Made by a program: the position numbers and the translations under genes
The notes under the pieces: model-generated
Databases searched by the model: none
Told to the model about the DNA's origin: nothing
The model's input: the letters and a program-made list of their open reading frames with translations, nothing else
NCBI GenBank assembly: GCA_012719815.1
Contig: JAAXZP010000378.1
Coordinates: 1-8,450, forward strand
Direction: 5' to 3'
DNA from: Christensenellaceae bacterium
Lineage (GTDB): Bacteria > Bacillota > Clostridia > Christensenellales > SZUA-584
DNA: 8,450 bases
In this document: positions 5,208 to 8,450 of the stretch, in pieces
How positions within the stretch are numbered: position 1 is the stretch's first letter
How the letters are laid out: each line of letters opens with the position of its first letter

Positions 5208-6578
5208 TCAGAACTCGCAGTTGCCCGGCGTGCGCGGGTAGGGGATGACGTCTCGGATGTTCTCCACGCCGGTAAGGTAAATGAGCAGCCGCTCGAAGCC
5301 CATGCCGAAGCCCGAGTGCTCGCAGCCGCCGAAGCGCCGCAGGTTGAGATACCAGTAAAGCTCCTCCGTCGAAATGCCGAGCTCTTCCATGCGGGCGCGC
5401 AGCTTGTCGTAGCGCGTCTCGCGCTGGCTGCCGCCCATCAGCTCGCCCGCGCCGGGCACCAGCAAATCCACCGCGTCCACCGTTTCGCCGTCATCGTTCT
5501 GGTACATGTAAAACGCTTTGATGTCCCTGGGCCAGTCGTACACGAACACGGGGGAGTTGAAGTACTCGTCGGTGAGGTACTTCTCGTGCTCCTTGGCGAT
5601 GTCCGCGCCGAAAGCAGGCGTGAACTCGAAATCCCGACCGGAACGCTTCAGTATGTCGATCGCCTCGCGGTACGACACCCGCGCGATGGGGGTGTCCACC
5701 AGAGCGTGCAGCGTGGCCTTGAGCGGCGCTCCGGTATACGTCTCCAGGAAGTCCAGCTCGGCGGGCGCGTGCTCCAGCACATAGGCCACGATGGACTTTA
5801 AGAAATCCTCTTCGATGTCCATCAGCTGGTGAAGGCCGCAGAAAGCGATCTCCGGCTCGATCATCCAGAACTCCGCGGCGTGCGTCTTGGTGTTGGAGTT
5901 CTCCGCGCGGAACGTGGGGCCGAAGGTGTATATCTTCTTGAACGCAAGCGCGAACGTTTCGCCTTCCAGCTGCCCCGTCACGGCGAGCGAGGTGGGCCTG
6001 CCGAAGAAATCCTGCGAATAGTCGGGCTTTGCGCCCAGCTGCTGCGTGGTCACTGTGAACGTGTTGCCCGCGCCCTCGGCGGCGTTGGCCGTGATGATGG
6101 GCGTGTGCACGTAAAGGTAGCCGTGCTTCTCAAAGTAGGCGTGTATCGCGAAGGACGCGATGCTGCGGATGCGGAATACCGCCTGGAAAAGCCGCGTCCG
6201 CGGCCGAAGATAAGCGATTTCGCGCAGGAACTCCAGCGAATGGCGCTTGGGCTGCAGCGGGTATTCCTCCGGGCAGTCGCCCAGCAGCGGGATGCTTTCG
6301 GCTTTCAGCTCCCAGCCGCCCGCTTTGCCCTGCGATGGCACCAGCTGGCCGACAGCGCCGATGGCCGAGCCCACGCGAAAAGCGCTCACCTCCGCGAAGT
6401 TCGGCAAAGAAGCGTCGTATACCACCTGCAGCGACGCGAAGCAGGTGCCGTCGAAGAAGTCGATGAAGCCGAAGCTCTTCTGTTTGCGGTGGTTGCGTAT
6501 CCAGCCCTGAAGCTTCACTTCTCGTTCGAGATAATCTTCGGGCGAATCCAGCAGTATGCGAAGATCGATGCTGTCCAT
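5208..6578 (-). CDS. asnS: Asparaginyl-tRNA synthetase
   Basis: Charges tRNA-Asn with asparagine in the cytosol, using ATP. The 456-residue protein has the normal length and the class IIb plan. An N-terminal OB-fold anticodon-binding domain (~residues 15-110, VKLQGWIRNHRKQKSFGFID) is followed by the catalytic domain, with motif 2 from F223 (FRAENSNTKTHAAEFWMIEP) and motif 3 at 423-430 (GFGMGFER, ATP-binding R430). It closes with the family ending IPYPRTPG. The FRAENSNT block favours Asn over Asp specificity. I chose ATG 6578-6576, preceded by GAGGT at 6 nt; the open frame extends to 6725 but those residues are not family-like. The upstream region shows no T-box. It appears intact and single. 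Confidence 0.96.
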   Translation of the reverse strand: MDSIDLRILLDSPEDYLEREVKLQGWIRNHRKQKSFGFIDFFDGTCFASLQVVYDASLPNFAEVSAFRVGSAIGAVGQLVPSQGKAGGWELKAESIPLLGDCPEEYPLQPKRHSLEFLREIAYLRPRTRLFQAVFRIRSIASFAIHAYFEKHGYLYVHTPIITANAAEGAGNTFTVTTQQLGAKPDYSQDFFGRPTSLAVTGQLEGETFALAFKKIYTFGPTFRAENSNTKTHAAEFWMIEPEIAFCGLHQLMDIEEDFLKSIVAYVLEHAPAELDFLETYTGAPLKATLHALVDTPIARVSYREAIDILKRSGRDFEFTPAFGADIAKEHEKYLTDEYFNSPVFVYDWPRDIKAFYMYQNDDGETVDAVDLLVPGAGELMGGSQRETRYDKLRARMEELGISTEELYWYLNLRRFGGCEHSGFGMGFERLLIYLTGVENIRDVIPYPRTPGNCEF

Positions 6579-6720
6579 GCGGTTACCTCGTTCGTGCAAA
6601 ATCGAGGGCAATAGCCCCAAACTATTGGTATGATAGTAACATAATTTCCCGGATATCATCATGCACAGACATCCGTTTTTCCGTGAGGCTGGAACAAATT
6701 TACGCTTTTCTTCGTCTAAG

Positions 6721-6747
6721 TTCATAGTTTGTTTCCTTGACTATGAA
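6721..6747. repeat. Perfect 8-bp inverted repeat over a -35 element
   Basis: TTCATAGT (6721-6728) and ACTATGAA (6740-6747) are exact inverted copies with an 11-nt spacer. The right arm covers the TTGACT -35 of the promoter that leads to the VanW-family gene. This is the geometry of a dimeric repressor site. No regulator is visible nearby, so function is inferred. Confidence 0.45.
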
Positions 6748-6765
6748 GACACGTACTCCTAAAAT
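6737..6765 (+). promoter_or_regulatory. Promoter of the VanW-family gene
   Basis: TTGACT (6737-6742) and TAAAAT (6760-6765) are spaced by 17 bp and lie ~90 bp upstream of ATG 6856. A second, weaker possibility is TTGGCT (6799-6804) with TTTAAT (6822-6827), also 17 bp apart. The rest of the 277-bp gap between the divergent asnS and VanW-family genes is AT-rich with nothing else that I can name. Confidence 0.6.
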
Positions 6766-6855
6766 GCGTAATATGGGATTGTATACGAACTGCAAACCTT
6801 GGCTAAAATCAGCATCAGGCTTTTAATATAGATTGTAACTTGCAGGGAGAAGATA

Positions 6856-8193
6856 ATGGCTGTGAAGAAATCAGGCAGGGCAAATCAGAAGAAGCTGAAA
6901 ATCACGCTGGCGGCAACGCTCGGCGTGCTGATTGTCGCCCTGATTTTATGCATCGTGTTCCTGGCGGTCAACGAGCAGGTCAACAACCGCATTATGAACA
7001 ACACCGCGGCGCTTGAAGGCGTGACGGTGAATGGCATCGATATTTCGGGCATGGACTACGACGAGGCGCTTGCGGCGACCGCCGACGTGCCCAAACAACT
7101 GCTGTCGAAAGTTAACATCACGTTCACCGTGGAGGGCGAGACGTACACTTATAATGCCGAGCAGCTGGGCGTCACCACGGACTATGAGGAAGTCCTTAAA
7201 AAGGCGCTGCAGTACGGCAATACCGGAACGCTGGAAGAGCGCAAGGAGGCCATAGAAAAGGCCAAAAATGAGGGCATGCCGTTTGAGGTGAGCATCAAGG
7301 CCAGCCGGGAAGCCATCGCGGCGGCGCTGCTGCCGCTCAAGGACGAGCTGGACAAGCCGGCGACGGACGCCACTGTGATATTCACGCCGTGGGGGCATCT
7401 GCCGGACGGCACGCCCTATGAGCAGGACCAGCAGGAGATGATCGAGGCGGCGGCCAGAGGGAAAATGTGGAACCGTCCCGAGCTGGCGCGCATTCCCGAC
7501 AGCGAGATGCCGAATAAGCTGCGCTACAAATACTGGAAGAACGACAAGTATGTGAACGACAGCATACCGGACGACGCGAACATTTCCCGCTTCGTGTACA
7601 AGGAAGGCGCCAAAGGGCGTTCCGTAGACATGGAATACGTGGTGGACATGGCTTACAGCCAGATACAGAGCGGGGAGTATTCCGTGATCGAAGCGCCGGT
7701 TACGGCGGTGGAGCCGCAGGTGACGGTGGAGTCGCTGAAAAAGGTGACCGGGCTGGTTGCGTCCTGGACGTCCAGCTATTCCACGCACGATTCGTTCAAC
7801 CGCAACTGGAACGTGGCCAAGATGTCCGGCATCATCAACGGCGTGGTGATCCAGCCGGGCGAGGAATGGTCCATCAACCAGCACGCGGGCCGGCGCACCA
7901 AGGAAGCGGGCTGGATGGACGCGGCGGGCATCGTGGCCGGCGGCTATGTGGACCAGCCGGGCGGCGGCGTCTGCCAGATATCCAGCACGCTGTACAACGC
8001 GGCCATACGCGCCGCGCTGGAGGTCGTGAAGGCGTCGCACCACTCCATACCGTCCAACTACATACCGTTCGGCCTGGACGCCACCATCAGTTCCGACGGC
8101 CCGGACCTCGTGCTGAAAAACCCGTATTCGTCGCCGGTCTACATCGTGTCGTACGTGGACCCCAGGAAAAAGACCGCAACGGTTGAAGTATAA
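6856..8193 (+). CDS. YoaR/VanW-type membrane-anchored cell-envelope protein (ends at an in-frame TAA)
   Basis: A 445-residue protein with a Lys-rich N-terminus and one membrane anchor (residues ~14-38), so the rest lies outside the membrane. From residue 55 comes a YoaR/PG_binding_4-like segment (GVTVNGIDISGMDYDEAL). A VanW domain occupies ~303-440, including WTSSYS, INGVVIQPGEEWSINQHAG, GGGVCQISSTLYNA with C373, and HHSIPSNYIPFGLDATI with H395-H396. Family members associate with peptidoglycan and the Cys/His residues are conserved, but the biochemical role is not settled. GGGAG (6845-6849) supports ATG 6856. The TAA at 8191-8193 sits just after the VanW domain, and the same frame continues as a plausible protein to the window end. 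The stop is therefore probably a recent nonsense change or an error; the VanW domain itself looks complete. Confidence 0.85.
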   Translation: MAVKKSGRANQKKLKITLAATLGVLIVALILCIVFLAVNEQVNNRIMNNTAALEGVTVNGIDISGMDYDEALAATADVPKQLLSKVNITFTVEGETYTYNAEQLGVTTDYEEVLKKALQYGNTGTLEERKEAIEKAKNEGMPFEVSIKASREAIAAALLPLKDELDKPATDATVIFTPWGHLPDGTPYEQDQQEMIEAAARGKMWNRPELARIPDSEMPNKLRYKYWKNDKYVNDSIPDDANISRFVYKEGAKGRSVDMEYVVDMAYSQIQSGEYSVIEAPVTAVEPQVTVESLKKVTGLVASWTSSYSTHDSFNRNWNVAKMSGIINGVVIQPGEEWSINQHAGRRTKEAGWMDAAGIVAGGYVDQPGGGVCQISSTLYNAAIRAALEVVKASHHSIPSNYIPFGLDATISSDGPDLVLKNPYSSPVYIVSYVDPRKKTATVEV

Positions 8194-8450
8194 GGGCCGC
8201 CGGTGGTCACCGAAGAATACGGCGAAGTGATACTGGATTTCTCGTCCAAGGACGGCGGCACGTTCGGCAATCCGGGCATGAACTATGTCTACACCGCGAC
8301 GAAGGCGCCGGACGGCAAAGTGCTGGCCCCCGGGCAGTCGTATACATACGCGCAGCCGCAAGTGGGCCGTAAGGTCACGACTTATATCCATTACCTGTCG
8401 CTCACCGGTGAGGAGCTGGCTGTCAAGGAGTTCCACAGCTACACATGGAA
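8194..8450 (+). pseudogene. Continuation of the VanW-family gene beyond the in-frame TAA (3' end outside window)
   Basis: The frame of the upstream gene stays open for 85 codons after the TAA and to the window edge. It encodes a beta-rich, Tyr/Gly/Thr-rich segment (GPPVVTEEYGEVILDFSSKD ... APGQSYTYAQPQVGRKVTTY ... EELAVKEFHSYTW). This resembles the extracellular C-terminal module that normally follows VanW in Clostridia. Codon usage and style match the upstream part. No ribosome site or well-placed start is seen after the stop, so independent translation is unlikely. One base change in the TAA to a Tyr codon (TAC or TAT) would restore the gene. Confidence 0.65.

Noticed and set aside
5829..6614. 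261-codon plus-strand frame opposite asnS
   Set aside because: Arg/Glu/Leu-rich antisense shadow of a certain asnS reading; no ribosome site or recognisable domain.
6579..6720. T-box leader for asnS
   Set aside because: GAGGTAACCGC beside the start faintly recalls the T-box GGTGG-N-ACCGCG, but no antiterminator/terminator pair or stem I specifier loop is present, and this stretch serves as the ribosome site.
6946..8436. 496-codon open frame on the minus strand opposite the VanW-family gene
   Set aside because: Composition is a His/Arg/Val-rich antisense artefact of GC-rich codon usage, with no motif or ribosome site; the plus strand carries clear VanW motifs.
1..8450. CRISPR arrays, tRNA or rRNA genes, insertion sequences
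   Set aside because: No regularly spaced repeats of CRISPR length, no tRNA-like cloverleaf or rRNA sequence noticed, and no transposase or integrase frame in any of the real genes.

Overview
The window is GC-rich bacterial DNA. Its strong AGGAGG-type ribosome sites, TTGACA/TATAAT-like promoters, Gram-positive type LexA box and gene set (M32 carboxypeptidase, AsnRS, YoaR/VanW-type envelope protein, lipobox signal peptide) suggest a high-GC member of the Clostridia, possibly a gut or MAG-derived genome. I cannot name a genus from sequence alone.

Left third (about 1-2690) looks like accessory, prophage- or ICE-derived DNA. It opens with the 3' part of a coiled-coil, phage-structural-like gene whose reading frame is broken twice, both times explicable by one-base changes in A runs. 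Next comes an AT-rich gap with a near-perfect Gram-positive SOS (LexA/DinR) box, a TATAAT and a strong ribosome site, but no convincing gene behind them. Then follows a compact regulatory switch: a minus-strand XRE repressor diverges from a plus-strand XRE regulator, with back-to-back promoters and four TATAGCT repeats between them. The plus-strand regulator heads a tightly packed run of small genes: XRE regulator, a 71-aa helical protein, a probable 34-aa protein, a CxxC/CxxC zinc-finger-like protein and a sigma-region-4/ArpU-like regulator. No integrase, replication or packaging gene is in view, so this is a remnant or one edge of an element.

Middle and right (about 2690-8450) look like ordinary chromosome. 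There is a tiny minus-strand lipoprotein-like ORF interrupted by an in-frame TGA, a structured promoter region, an intact M32 metallocarboxypeptidase with an intrinsic terminator, and a minus-strand pair transcribed as asnS then a small cupin. A plus-strand YoaR/VanW-type membrane-anchored protein runs toward the right edge; its coding frame is split by an in-frame TAA at 8191-8193 and then stays open to the window end.

The most interesting points are the four-operator divergent switch, the orphan SOS promoter aimed at the 3' end of the repressor gene, and several apparently disrupted reading frames (two frameshifts, one TGA, one TAA). The disruptions may be real decay or consensus errors. 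No wholly new system is demonstrated.
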